Below are positions 1 through 7,920 of a stretch of DNA of 64,000 nt, piece by piece. Source of the stretch: Salana multivorans (GTDB taxonomy: Bacteria > Actinomycetota > Actinomycetes > Actinomycetales > Beutenbergiaceae); NCBI RefSeq assembly GCF_003751805.1, contig NZ_RKHQ01000001.1:1178001-1242000 (forward strand), written 5' to 3'. How positions within the stretch are numbered: position 1 is the first letter of the stretch; every line of letters starts with the position of its first letter. The notes below the pieces were generated by a model that saw only the letters and a program-made list of their open reading frames with translations, was not told where the DNA came from and did not search any database. Position numbers and translations under genes: made by a program.

Positions 1-52
1 GGTTGTCCAGGCCGGCGGCCGGGGCGCCGGTGCGTCCCTCGTGCGTCGTCAT
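1..52 (-). CDS. N-terminal fragment of a gene running off the window
   Basis: An ATG on the minus strand opens a frame of 17 codons (beginning MTTHEGRTG) that is still open at the window edge. A strong Shine-Dalgarno sequence, AAGGAG, lies about 7 nt upstream, and only 21 nt separate it from the stop of narK, so it is very likely the next gene of the same operon. In actinobacteria narK is often followed by the nitrate reductase genes narGHJI, which makes narG a reasonable guess. Seventeen residues are too few to identify it and this is inference from context. Confidence 0.5.
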   Translation of the reverse strand, partial: MTTHEGRTGAPAAGLDN

Positions 53-73
53 GACGGTGCTCCTTGCAGTCGG

Positions 74-1405
74 TCAGCTCGTGCGTTCGGCGCCGGGGCG
101 CGCGTAGTAGTGCCAGGTGAGGACGGTGCAGATGGCGAAGTAGACGGCGGCGCCGATGAAGAAGGCGCGCGGGGCGACGACCGTGAGCGCCATCCCGACG
201 AGGAACGGCCCGAACGCCGCGATGGCGGAGGTGAAGCCGATGACGCCGCCCGCCTGCCGCTTGGGGAAGATCATCGGCATCTGCTTGAACGTGCCGGCGT
301 TGCCGATGCCGGCGAACGTGAAGATGCCGAGCATGCCGATGAGGAACGGCAGGAACTGGCTGCCGCTGGTGGGGGCGAGGAAGAAGACGGTCCAGACCGT
401 GAACGCCGTCATCCCGATGCCCGAGACGAGCGTCCAGATCGCCCCGCCGAACCGGTCGCACAGCGGGCCCCAGGCCGCCCGGGTGAGCGAGCCGAGGAAC
501 GGGCCGAGGAACGCGAACTTCACGGGGTTGGGCGCGTCGGCGAAGCTGCCGAACTCGGCCTTGACGATGAGGCCGAACTGGGCGGCGAAGCCGGCGTAGG
601 CGCCGAAGGTCATGGTGTAGATCGCCGTCATGATCCACGTGTGCTTCTCGCGGAAGATGTCGAGCTGGTCGCGGAAGTTCGCGTTGATCGGGACGCGCTT
701 GAGCACGATGGCCGCGAGCACGACGCCGGTGATCACCCACGGCACCATGACGAACGCGATCTGGTGCACCCAGATGCTCTGCCCCGCGGTGTCGGTCTGC
801 GGCGCCAGGGCGCCGGCCCCGAGGAGGCCGAACCCGACCACCCACGGGCCGAGGAACTGGATGAGCGAGACGCCGAAGTTGCCCAGGCCCGCTTGGAGGC
901 CGAGCGCCGTCCCCGCCCTGCTCCGGGGGAAGAAGTAGCTGGTGGACGGCATGAACCCGGCGAACGCGCCGCCGCCGATGCCCGTGAGGAAGGACAGGAT
1001 GAGCAGGAGCGCGTAGGGCGCGTTGGGGTCCCGGACGACGAACGTCCAGCCGAGCACGGGGATGAGCAGGAGCGTCGTCGCGCCGCCCACGAGCGTCCTG
1101 GTCCCGACGATCGGCGGCAGGAACATGAAGATCAGCCGCATGAGGCCGCCGGAGAGCCCGGGGACCGCCGCGAGCCAGTAGAGCTGGTTGGCCGTGAGGT
1201 CGAACCCGATGGAGTTGAGCATCGGCGCGATGGCGGAGACCAGGTACCACACCATGAAGGCGAGGGTGAGGTTGTAGGTGGTGACCCAGAGGGTGCGCCA
1301 GGCGAGGGAGGAGTCCCAGGTGCGCTCGTCCTCGGGGTTCCAGTTCGACAGGTCCTTGGCAAGCATGCTCGTGGCCTGCGTCTCGGGTGCAGCAGCAGCG
1401 CTCAT
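74..1405 (-). CDS. narK: NarK-family nitrate/nitrite MFS transporter
   Basis: The 443-residue product is a major facilitator protein with about twelve membrane segments that moves nitrate in and/or nitrite out across the cytoplasmic membrane. It carries both glycine-rich nitrate signature stretches of the NarK/NasA family: one around GIGGGAFAGFMPSTSYFFP in the first half and one around GIGNAGTFKQMPMIFP in the second. The chosen ATG starts MSAAAAPETQ and has GGAG 7 nt upstream. The frame is open for 37 more codons upstream (to 1516), but that extension is low-complexity and lacks a good ribosome site. The gene sits just before another minus-strand gene (start at 52) and about 6.5 kb from a copper nitrite reductase and the molybdenum cofactor genes, consistent with nitrate respiration. 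Family assignment is secure; transport direction cannot be read from sequence. Confidence 0.93.
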   Translation of the reverse strand: MSAAAAPETQATSMLAKDLSNWNPEDERTWDSSLAWRTLWVTTYNLTLAFMVWYLVSAIAPMLNSIGFDLTANQLYWLAAVPGLSGGLMRLIFMFLPPIVGTRTLVGGATTLLLIPVLGWTFVVRDPNAPYALLLILSFLTGIGGGAFAGFMPSTSYFFPRSRAGTALGLQAGLGNFGVSLIQFLGPWVVGFGLLGAGALAPQTDTAGQSIWVHQIAFVMVPWVITGVVLAAIVLKRVPINANFRDQLDIFREKHTWIMTAIYTMTFGAYAGFAAQFGLIVKAEFGSFADAPNPVKFAFLGPFLGSLTRAAWGPLCDRFGGAIWTLVSGIGMTAFTVWTVFFLAPTSGSQFLPFLIGMLGIFTFAGIGNAGTFKQMPMIFPKRQAGGVIGFTSAIAAFGPFLVGMALTVVAPRAFFIGAAVYFAICTVLTWHYYARPGAERTS

Positions 1406-1759
1406 GGCGGCTCCATCGCATCGGTGGGACAACGACGTCGGGGTCCCGACTGAGGCCTCAGTCTCCGACGACCGTACCCCGTCTGCCACCGCGGGGGCCG
1501 TGAATAACCCGGTCATTTCTCTCGGCGGTTCCGAGAGCGTCCGTGCAGGTGGGAGGCGGTTCGGCCGCGCACCGACCGGGGAAATACGTGACGTGGGCGA
1601 TGCATAAAAACGGTTGGACGGAGGCCTTCCCGAATTCGCGTCGCATTCGCGTGAGGAATGCCTTTCGAGTGCCGCATCTGCGTCGCCTCGAGAGGCGGTC
1701 GGCGGGTGACGCGGTGGGCGGGGCGGCGGGTCGCGCGGCGGGTCGGCCGCCCGAGGGCG
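1406..1759. other. Intergenic region upstream of narK
   Basis: No gene is supported in these roughly 350 bases. The stretch separates narK from the SecD-head-like gene, both on the minus strand, so it should hold the narK promoter. Locally AT-richer patches occur near 1500-1520 and 1590-1635. A perfect palindrome (1448-1463) lies 43 nt before the narK start. I did not find a convincing FNR or Crp site. The end nearest 1759 is low-complexity GGCGGGTCG-type sequence. Confidence 0.6.
1448..1463. promoter_or_regulatory. 16-bp perfect palindrome in the narK leader
   Basis: GACTGAGGCCTCAGTC reads the same on both strands and lies 42-58 nt upstream of the narK ATG, a position suited to an operator or leader hairpin. 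The regulator is unknown. Confidence 0.4.
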
Positions 1760-2677
1760 TCAGCCGATGGCGGCGACGTCGAGTCGCGCACCCGCGGCCG
1801 CGAGCCGCAGGGACGACGTCACGACGTCGTCCAGCTCCCCGTCTCCGGCGATCCAGACCACTCCGCCCGCGATCGCCTGCTGCACCTGGGGAGCGGTGAG
1901 CACCTCGCCCGCGGCGACGACGGCGACCTGGTTCTCGGGTGCCGGGAGACCGGCGACCGTCCCCGTGAGCTCCGCCAGCCTCCGGGCGCCGTCGTCGTCG
2001 AACGCGATCTCCACCGCGTCCGACCGGACCGTCACGTCGGTGACGTCGGCGAGCGGGACCTCGACGTCGCCGAGCAGGTACGTCATCGTCGACGTCAGGT
2101 CGCAGACGGCGCTCACCCCGTCCGCGAGCCGGACCGCCCCGGTGGTGCCGTGGCAGTCGAGCGCGCCGAACGCGTCGAGGACGTCGGCGGTGAGCAGCGG
2201 TGACGTCCCGGCCACCACGGCCCCCGCGACCTCGTCCGCCGCGCTCCGGCCGACGGCGAGGACGCGCGCGACGCCGCCGTCGAGGGGGGTCGCGAGCACC
2301 TGCGCCGCCGCGGCCACCGCCTCCGGCGGGGCGCCGTCGGGCAGCGTCACGGCCCAGCCACCGTCCGAGGTCCTGGTCACGCCCTCGTGCTCGATGCCCG
2401 CTCGCCCCAGCCGGTGCAGGAGCACGGTCTCGAGGTCGTCGGCTGCGTCGCCGGTGAGCACCGCACCACTCGCGTCGTGGGCGGAGACGACGAGCCCGCC
2501 CGGCACGTCCGTCGCATCGGGCGCGGCGTCGCCGGGCGCACCGGTCCTCAGCGCGGCTCCGACCGCCCACACGACGGCGACGACGACGAGCGCCCCGAGG
2601 GCCACGAGGACCGCGGTCCGCGAGCGCGGCGCCGTCGGGCGCGGCGAGGTCGGCTGTGTCGCGTCGTCGATGTCCAC
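1760..2677 (-). CDS. Membrane-anchored protein with SecD P1-head-like domain
   Basis: The protein (about 305 residues) has a short cytoplasmic N-terminus, one membrane helix near residues 20-43 and a large extracytoplasmic region. The last 100 residues follow the pattern of the SecDF P1 head subdomain: a stretch like VEIAFDDDGARRLAELT, then a hydrophobic strand, a VLTAPQVQQAI segment and a final LRLAAAGARLDV strand. The RND-type membrane domain that completes SecD is absent, so this is not a functional SecD by itself. The start taken is a GTG (protein VDIDDATQ) with GGAGG 5 nt upstream; an ATG four codons earlier (2689) overlaps that ribosome site. It lies 128 nt downstream of the HTH regulator on the same strand, with a hairpin between. 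A role in export, or in quality control of exported copper enzymes, would be speculation. Confidence 0.65.
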   Translation of the reverse strand: MDIDDATQPTSPRPTAPRSRTAVLVALGALVVVAVVWAVGAALRTGAPGDAAPDATDVPGGLVVSAHDASGAVLTGDAADDLETVLLHRLGRAGIEHEGVTRTSDGGWAVTLPDGAPPEAVAAAAQVLATPLDGGVARVLAVGRSAADEVAGAVVAGTSPLLTADVLDAFGALDCHGTTGAVRLADGVSAVCDLTSTMTYLLGDVEVPLADVTDVTVRSDAVEIAFDDDGARRLAELTGTVAGLPAPENQVAVVAAGEVLTAPQVQQAIAGGVVWIAGDGELDDVVTSSLRLAAAGARLDVAAIG

Positions 2678-2794
2678 GGGCACCTCCATCCGGTGGCGGA
2701 GCGCTCCCGGCGCCCCGTCGCTCGTCCACCTCTATCACGTCGAGCTCGCGCGGTCACGCGGACGTCCCACCGCCCGGGCACCCGGGATGTGCGA

Positions 2795-2816
2795 CGACCC
2801 GTCGGTCAGCGGGTCG
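2795..2816 (-). terminator. Hairpin at the 3' end of the HTH regulator gene
   Basis: CGACCCG and CGGGTCG form a 7-bp stem with an 8-nt loop overlapping the regulator's stop codon. There is no U-tract, so termination is plausible but unproven. Confidence 0.35.
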
Positions 2817-3555
2817 CGGGGGCGGGATGGCCGGCGTCGAGCGCGACGTCGCGCCCGCCCCCGGACCGGCGGCGGATGGCCAGCGTGCAGTGGTGCGACC
2901 CGACGAACGGCGTCAGCCGCTCCACCGTCATGGCGCCGCCGGCGCTCTCGAGCACGCCCTCGGCGAGACCGGAGTGGACGCCGCAGACGACGTCGGGCCG
3001 GTCCTTCGCCATCTCGAGGAACGGGCAGCGCCACAGGTGGAAGGTGAGGGTCTCGGAGTCCCACTCCGGGTCGAAGCCGAACGAGTCGAGGTGCGCCTCG
3101 AGCGCGAGGATGCCGCGCTCGGCGTCGTCGTGCGGCAGCGCGTCGAGCCGGTCCGGCGGCAGGCCGCGGCCCACGACGGCGCCGGCCGCCTCGGCCCGCG
3201 CCTGCGTGCCCGGCTCGCGGGCGGCGAACCCCTCGATGAGCGCCCGCGCGAACGCCGTCCGCGCGAGCGTGGCCTCGAGGCGTCCCGACGCCTCGGCGTC
3301 GGCGGCCACCTCGGCGCCGCTGGTCGGGCGGTAGAACATCCGGGGCCGCCCCCGGACCGTGCGCACCTCCGCCTCACGCCGGACGAGGTCGACCTCGAGC
3401 AGACGGGAGAGGTGCTCGCGCACGGTGTTGGGGTGCAGGCCGGTGCTCTCGGCGAGCTCTGCGACGGTGGCCGTCCCGCGCTGCTGCAGGAGGTGCAGCA
3501 GCTCGTTCCGGCTGGGGGACGCGAGCACGCGCGCGCGCCCGATCTCATCGACCAT
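2806..3555 (-). CDS. SufR-like HTH regulator with a C-terminal cysteine cluster
   Basis: This 249-residue protein begins with an ArsR/MarR-like winged helix (residues 8-75: helix-turn-helix around VAELAESTGLHPNTVREHL, wing RGRPRMFYRP). The C-terminal half has a cysteine/histidine set resembling the iron-sulfur-binding half of SufR-type regulators: Cys177, Cys191 (13 residues between), His194, His221, His222 and Cys223. SufR proteins use cysteines to hold an Fe-S cluster and in mycobacteria respond to nitric oxide. Here the gene diverges from the NnrS-like/nitrite reductase operon, with an inverted repeat in the shared promoter region. The natural guess is an NO- or oxygen-sensing regulator of nitrite reduction. 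The start has AAGGA upstream. The Fe-S and NO roles are inferred; the fold assignment is firm. Confidence 0.75.
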   Translation of the reverse strand: MVDEIGRARVLASPSRNELLHLLQQRGTATVAELAESTGLHPNTVREHLSRLLEVDLVRREAEVRTVRGRPRMFYRPTSGAEVAADAEASGRLEATLARTAFARALIEGFAAREPGTQARAEAAGAVVGRGLPPDRLDALPHDDAERGILALEAHLDSFGFDPEWDSETLTFHLWRCPFLEMAKDRPDVVCGVHSGLAEGVLESAGGAMTVERLTPFVGSHHCTLAIRRRSGGGRDVALDAGHPAPATR

Positions 3556-3570
3556 GGGGGCATCCTTCCC

Positions 3571-3614
3571 GATTAATCACGGCCCGGCCAGGGACTAAAG
3601 GCTCAGGCCGGGCC
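3571..3614. promoter_or_regulatory. Inverted repeats in the regulator / NnrS-nirK divergent region
   Basis: Two symmetrical elements lie between the divergent starts. One is the 8-bp palindrome GATTAATC (3571-3578). The other is a 9-bp inverted repeat, GGCCCGGCC (3581-3589) and GGCCGGGCC (3606-3614), with 16 nt between the arms. They are candidate operators for the adjacent SufR-like regulator. Confidence 0.4.
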
Positions 3615-3627
3615 GCTCCGGCTTTTC

Positions 3628-3633
3628 TACGGT
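3628..3633 (+). promoter_or_regulatory. Leaderless -10 hexamer of the NnrS-like gene
   Basis: TACGGT lies 7 nt before the GTG start. No Shine-Dalgarno sequence is present, so transcription probably starts at the start codon. Confidence 0.45.
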
Positions 3634-3640
3634 CGTAGGC

Positions 3641-4876
3641 GTGGAAACCTCTGCCCGACCCTCGGCCGTCGGGGACGCCCCCGCGCGCGGCGCCGCCGAG
3701 ACGGCGGCGAGGCCGGCGACGCGCGCGCACCCCCGCGCCCTGTTCCTCGTGCCGGGCGGGCTCGCCCTCCTGGGCGGCATCGCCGCTGCGTTCGGCCTGC
3801 TCGGGCTCCCCCTGGCCGGCGTGCCGCAGCGCTGGGAGGAGGTGCACGGACCGCTCATGGTGCTGGCGTTCGTCGGCACCGTCATCGCGCTCGAGCGCGC
3901 GGTCGCGCTGCGCGCCGCCGCGGCGTTCCTCGCCCCCGGGCTGCTGGGCCTCGGCGGGCTCCTCCTGCTCGCTCCCGTCGAGCCCCGCCTCGCGCGGGCC
4001 GTCCTGCTCGCGGGCACGCTCGCCCTCGTCGCCGTCTACGCCCGGCTGTGGCGACGCGCGGCCGCCCTGCCGCTGCTGGTCGAGATCGTCGGCGCCGTCT
4101 GCGCCGCCGCGGCCGCGGCGCTCTGGCTCCTCGGCGTCGCGGTCCCGTTCCTCGCGCCGGCGCTGGTCGGCTTCCTCGTCCTGACGATCCTCGGCGAGCG
4201 GCTGGAGCTGGCGGCCGTCGGGTTCCGCGCGCCCGACCCCGGGCCGACCGCCCCCGAGGCCCTGGCCGCGGCCGGCGCCGGCGCGTACCTGCTCGCCGCG
4301 GCCGCCGCGCTCGTCGTCCCGGAGGCCGGCTACCGCGCGCTCGGCCTCGTCCTCGCGGGGCTCGTCGCCGTCGTCGCCCACCACGACGTCGCGCGACGCA
4401 CCGTCCGCACGCGCGGGCTCACGCGCTACATGGCGTGCGCGATGCTCGCGGGCTACGCGTGGCTCGCCGTGGCCGCGGGCGTGTGGGTGGTCGCCGGACC
4501 CGCCTGGCAGGGCCGGGCCTACGACGCGGCCCTGCACGCCGTCTTCCTCGGCTTCGTGCTCTCGATGATCATGGCGCACGCGCCGGTCATCCTCCCGGCG
4601 GTCCTGCGCCGCCCGCTGCCCTACCGCCGGGTGCTCTACCTCCCCCTCGCCCTGCTGCACGGCTCGCTGCTCGTGCGCCTCCTGGCCGGCGACGCCTGGG
4701 ACCTGCCCCTCGCCGTCCAGGTCGGCGGCGTCGGGAACGTCGTCGCCGTCCTCCTCTTCGTCGTCCTCGCCGCGGGCAGCGTCACCCTGCCTCGCGCACG
4801 GCGCGACCCGCCCGCCGCCCGCGCGGTGCGCCCGAGCCCTCCACCCACCTCCGACATCGACGGAGCCGCGTCGTGA
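3641..4876 (+). CDS. NnrS-like polytopic membrane protein
   Basis: The 411-residue product is almost entirely hydrophobic with about ten to twelve membrane helices. It resembles NnrS, the haem/copper membrane protein linked to nitric oxide tolerance in denitrifiers. Shared-looking features are an early HPRALF segment, a VHGPLMVLAFVGTVIALERAVAL stretch (residues about 68-90), and a late LHAVFLGFVLSMIMAHAPVILP stretch with conserved-type histidines. It starts with GTG, without a ribosome site but with a -10-like TACGGT 7 nt before it. Its stop overlaps the start of the nitrite reductase fusion (GTGA), so the two are translationally coupled. Coupling to an NO-producing enzyme fits a role in NO handling or copper-enzyme support. 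The NnrS assignment rests on pattern similarity and could be off by a subfamily. Confidence 0.6.
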   Translation: METSARPSAVGDAPARGAAETAARPATRAHPRALFLVPGGLALLGGIAAAFGLLGLPLAGVPQRWEEVHGPLMVLAFVGTVIALERAVALRAAAAFLAPGLLGLGGLLLLAPVEPRLARAVLLAGTLALVAVYARLWRRAAALPLLVEIVGAVCAAAAAALWLLGVAVPFLAPALVGFLVLTILGERLELAAVGFRAPDPGPTAPEALAAAGAGAYLLAAAAALVVPEAGYRALGLVLAGLVAVVAHHDVARRTVRTRGLTRYMACAMLAGYAWLAVAAGVWVVAGPAWQGRAYDAALHAVFLGFVLSMIMAHAPVILPAVLRRPLPYRRVLYLPLALLHGSLLVRLLAGDAWDLPLAVQVGGVGNVVAVLLFVVLAAGSVTLPRARRDPPAARAVRPSPPPTSDIDGAAS

Positions 4877-7800
4877 CCATCCCCGTCGGCCCTCCCCCGG
4901 GCCAGCCCGCCGGCCCTCCTCCCGACTCCGCCGGCCGGCCCGACCCCGCGGCCGCGCACCCCGCGGCCGCGCACCCCGCGGCCGCGGCCCAGCGCGCGAC
5001 CCGGGCCAGCCTCTACGTCCCCGCGAACCTGCTCGTCCTCGCGTGGTTCGTCGGCGCCGGCGTCGTCACGCTCGGGCACCGGTTCGTCCCCGAGGCCGGC
5101 TGGCTCATGGTCCACCTCCTCCTCGCGGGCGGGGTCAGCACCGCGATCCTCCTGTGGAGCCAGCACTTCGCCGAGACGCTTCTGCGCCGACCGGCCCCGG
5201 GCGGGCGGCGGGGCCTGTGGCTGCGGCTGATCGGCTGGACGGTCGGCGCGCTCCTCGTCACGGCCGGCACCGTCCTCGGAGGGCGCGGACCCGGCCTCGC
5301 GGCGGTCGCGACCGCCGCCACGGTCGCGGGCGGCATCCTCGCCGGCGTCGTCGCGCTCGCGCACGTCGCCGTCCTCGTCCGGCAGGCCCGGGCGGGCACG
5401 GCCGGGGGCCGCGGCGGCGGCCGTGGCGCGCGGGCGGCCGGCCGTCTCCTCGGCAACCGGTTCGCGCACCTGGTCCGGTACTACGTCGTGGCCGGCGCCC
5501 TCCTCCCGCCCGGGATCGCCGCCGGCGTCCTCATGGCACGCCTCGAGCCCGGGCCCGAGCCGATGGGTCGGCTCTACCTCGCGCACGTGCTGCTCACCGT
5601 GCTCGGCTGGATCGGCCTCACGGTCGCGGGGACGGCGGTGCTCCTCTTCCCGACCGTCCTGCACACCCGGATCGACGACGAGGCCGACCGCGCCGGGCGC
5701 TGGGCCCTGCCCATCATGGGGGCCGGCCTCGCGCTCACGCTCGTCGCCACGGCCACGGGCGTGCGCGTCCTCGTCGGCCCGGGCTGCCTCGTCGTCGCGG
5801 CCGGCATCGCCTGGCTCGGCTGGCAGGCGGGCCGCGAGGCCGTGGCGGCGTCGCGCGCGGCCGGGCACACCTCCGGCACCGGGGGCGGCCTCGCCGCCTG
5901 GTCGATCGCCGCGTCGCTCGTCTGGTTCGCCTGCTGCGTCGTGGCGCTCGGCGTCACCGTCGTCCGCGCGCCGACGTGGGCCGCCGTTCCCGGCTCGCTC
6001 ACCGGGCTGGTCGCGCCGTTCGCCGCCGGGTTCGTCGCGCAGGTGATGGTCGGCTCGATGACGTACCTGCTCCCCGTCGTGCTCGGCGGGGGGCCGGGCG
6101 CCGTCCGGTGGTCGATCGCGGAGCTGACCCGGTGGGGCGGCGCGCGGTTCGTCGTGCTCAACGCCTGCGTCCTGCTGTTCGCGCTCCCGCTGCCGAGCTG
6201 GGTCGCCGTCACCGTCTCGACGCTCGGCCTCGGCTCGCTGCTCGCCTTCCTCGTCCTCGCGGTGCGCACCGTGCTGGTCCAGCGTCGCCGCCCCTCGCGC
6301 ACGCTCCCGCAGCCACGTCCGGACGCCGAGGTCGTCCGGGAGCGTCGCCTGCTCACCCGCACCCGCACCCGCACGCTCACCAGCGCCGCGTCAGGGGCCG
6401 CGCTCGTCGTGGCCGCCGTCGTCCTCGGCGTCGCGGCCGACCCGGTCGCGGCCGGCGTCACCGCGCTGCCCGCGACGGCGGCGGGCGGGTCCGCTGCCGC
6501 GAGCGGGTCCGACGCGGCGCAGCCGACGGGCGAGACCACGACGGTCGAGGTCACGATGTCCGGGATGACCTTCACGCCCGACGTCATCGAGGTCCCCGTC
6601 GGCAACGCGCTCGTCCTCGACGTGACCAACGACGGCGACCAGGTCCACGACCTCGTCCTCGCGAGCGGCGCGTCCTCGGGCCGGCTCTACCCCGGCGAGT
6701 CCGCGACGGTCGAGGCCGGCGTCATCACCGCCGACCTCGACGGCTGGTGCTCGGTCGCCGGCCACCGCGTGCTCGGCATGACGCTGCGCATCGTCGCCGT
6801 GGCGAGCGACGACGACACGACCGTGACGGCGGACGCCCCGGACGGCCACGCGGGCCACGCGGGCCACGCGGGCCACGGGAGCGACGGGACGCCCGACGCC
6901 GGCGAGCCGTCCGTCGCCGACACGGTCAACCTCGCGGCGCTGCTGCACGGTGACGCGCCGGACGGCTTCGCCGCGCGCGACGCGACGCTGGCCCCGGCCG
7001 CGACGTCGGGCACCGACGCGCAGGGCATCACGAGCGAGCCCGACCCCGACGGGACCGGGACGCTCCACCGGATCACCATGACCGTCGAGGAGGTGGAGAC
7101 GGAGGTCGCGCCCGGGGTCCGGCAGACGCTCTGGACGTTCAACGGGACGGCGCCCGGCCCGGTGCTGCGCGGGAAGGTCGGCGACACGTTCGAGATCACC
7201 CTGGTCAACGACGGCTCGCTCGGCCACTCGATCGACTTCCACGCCGGTGCCCTCGCGCCCGACGAGCCGATGCGGACGATCTCGCCGGGCGAGTCCCTCA
7301 CCTACGTCTTCCGGGCGGAGCGCTCGGGCATCTGGATGTACCACTGCTCGACCATGCCGATGAGCCTCCACATCGCGAACGGGATGATGGGCGCGGTCGT
7401 CATCGACCCCGAGGACCTCGCGCCGGTCGACCGCGAGTACGTGCTCGTGCAGTCCGAGCTCTACCTCGGGCCGCAGGGCGGGACCGCGGACCCGGAGCGG
7501 ATCGCGACCCAGAACCCGGACCTCATGGCGTTCAACGGCTACGCCAACCAGTACCGCTGGGCGCCGCTGCGGGCCGAGGTCGGCGAGCGCGTGCGGCTGT
7601 GGGTGCTCGACGTCGGGCCCAACCGGCCCAGCGCGTTCCACGTCGTCGGGGGGCAGTTCGACACGGTCTTCCTCGAGGGGGACTACGCGCTGCGCGACGG
7701 CGGGTCGACGGGGTCGGGCGGCTCGCAGGTCCTCGGCCTGCTGCCGGCCCAGGGCGGGTTCGTCGAGCTCACCTTCCCGGAGGCCGGGCACTACTCGTTC

Positions 7801-7911
7801 GTGACGCACGCGATGTCCGACGCCGAGAAGGGCGCGGCGGGCACCGTCGAGGTCCGCGAGCCGGGCGTCGGCCCCGGTTCCGACGCCGCCGCGTCGGGGT
7901 CCGCTGGCTAG
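4873..7911 (+). CDS. nirK: Fusion: polytopic membrane domain, cupredoxin and copper nitrite reductase
   Basis: A single 1012-residue protein predicted to reduce nitrite to nitric oxide outside the membrane. Residues 1-35 are Ala/Pro-rich. Residues 36-480 form about twelve helices with histidines such as His81, His98, His238 and His264. A further helix lies near 500-525. A plastocyanin-like domain (about 558-645) has a full type-1 copper set, His592, Cys626, His631 and Met636 (C-x4-H-x4-M). A His-rich linker follows (GHAGHAGHAGHG). From about 685 there is a two-domain NirK with every expected ligand: His785, Cys825, His833 and Met838 for type-1 copper; His790, His824 and His979 for type-2 copper; catalytic Asp788 and His923. 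The GTG start overlaps the upstream stop. The layout suggests built-in electron delivery from the membrane through the cupredoxin to NirK; that route is inference. Classical NirK is about 340-380 residues. Confidence 0.88.
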   Translation: MTIPVGPPPGQPAGPPPDSAGRPDPAAAHPAAAHPAAAAQRATRASLYVPANLLVLAWFVGAGVVTLGHRFVPEAGWLMVHLLLAGGVSTAILLWSQHFAETLLRRPAPGGRRGLWLRLIGWTVGALLVTAGTVLGGRGPGLAAVATAATVAGGILAGVVALAHVAVLVRQARAGTAGGRGGGRGARAAGRLLGNRFAHLVRYYVVAGALLPPGIAAGVLMARLEPGPEPMGRLYLAHVLLTVLGWIGLTVAGTAVLLFPTVLHTRIDDEADRAGRWALPIMGAGLALTLVATATGVRVLVGPGCLVVAAGIAWLGWQAGREAVAASRAAGHTSGTGGGLAAWSIAASLVWFACCVVALGVTVVRAPTWAAVPGSLTGLVAPFAAGFVAQVMVGSMTYLLPVVLGGGPGAVRWSIAELTRWGGARFVVLNACVLLFALPLPSWVAVTVSTLGLGSLLAFLVLAVRTVLVQRRRPSRTLPQPRPDAEVVRERRLLTRTRTRTLTSAASGAALVVAAVVLGVAADPVAAGVTALPATAAGGSAAASGSDAAQPTGETTTVEVTMSGMTFTPDVIEVPVGNALVLDVTNDGDQVHDLVLASGASSGRLYPGESATVEAGVITADLDGWCSVAGHRVLGMTLRIVAVASDDDTTVTADAPDGHAGHAGHAGHGSDGTPDAGEPSVADTVNLAALLHGDAPDGFAARDATLAPAATSGTDAQGITSEPDPDGTGTLHRITMTVEEVETEVAPGVRQTLWTFNGTAPGPVLRGKVGDTFEITLVNDGSLGHSIDFHAGALAPDEPMRTISPGESLTYVFRAERSGIWMYHCSTMPMSLHIANGMMGAVVIDPEDLAPVDREYVLVQSELYLGPQGGTADPERIATQNPDLMAFNGYANQYRWAPLRAEVGERVRLWVLDVGPNRPSAFHVVGGQFDTVFLEGDYALRDGGSTGSGGSQVLGLLPAQGGFVELTFPEAGHYSFVTHAMSDAEKGAAGTVEVREPGVGPGSDAAASGSAG
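4948..4986 (+). repeat. 15-bp tandem repeat in the nirK fusion N-terminus
   Basis: GCGGCCGCGCACCCC occurs 2.6 times in tandem and encodes the AAAHP-AAAHP-AAA stretch ahead of the first membrane helix. Copy number may vary between strains. Confidence 0.7.
6844..6876 (+). repeat. 9-bp tandem repeat encoding a His-rich linker
   Basis: GGCCACGCG is repeated three and two-thirds times. It encodes the GHA repeats between the cupredoxin and NirK parts of the fusion. A flexible copper-binding linker is possible. Confidence 0.75.
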
Positions 7912-7914
7912 GCT
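7909..7914 (+). promoter_or_regulatory. Leaderless -10 hexamer overlapping the nirK stop
   Basis: TAGGCT lies 6 nt before the GTG of the moeB-like gene. Its first three bases are the TAG stop codon of nirK. No Shine-Dalgarno sequence is present. Confidence 0.45.
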
Positions 7915-7920
7915 CGCACC

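Noticed and set aside
4048-4872. Upstream extension of the nirK fusion frame
   Set aside because: This part overlaps the NnrS-like gene in another frame and reads as Arg/Pro-rich nonsense; the GTG at 4873 overlapping the stop is a better start.
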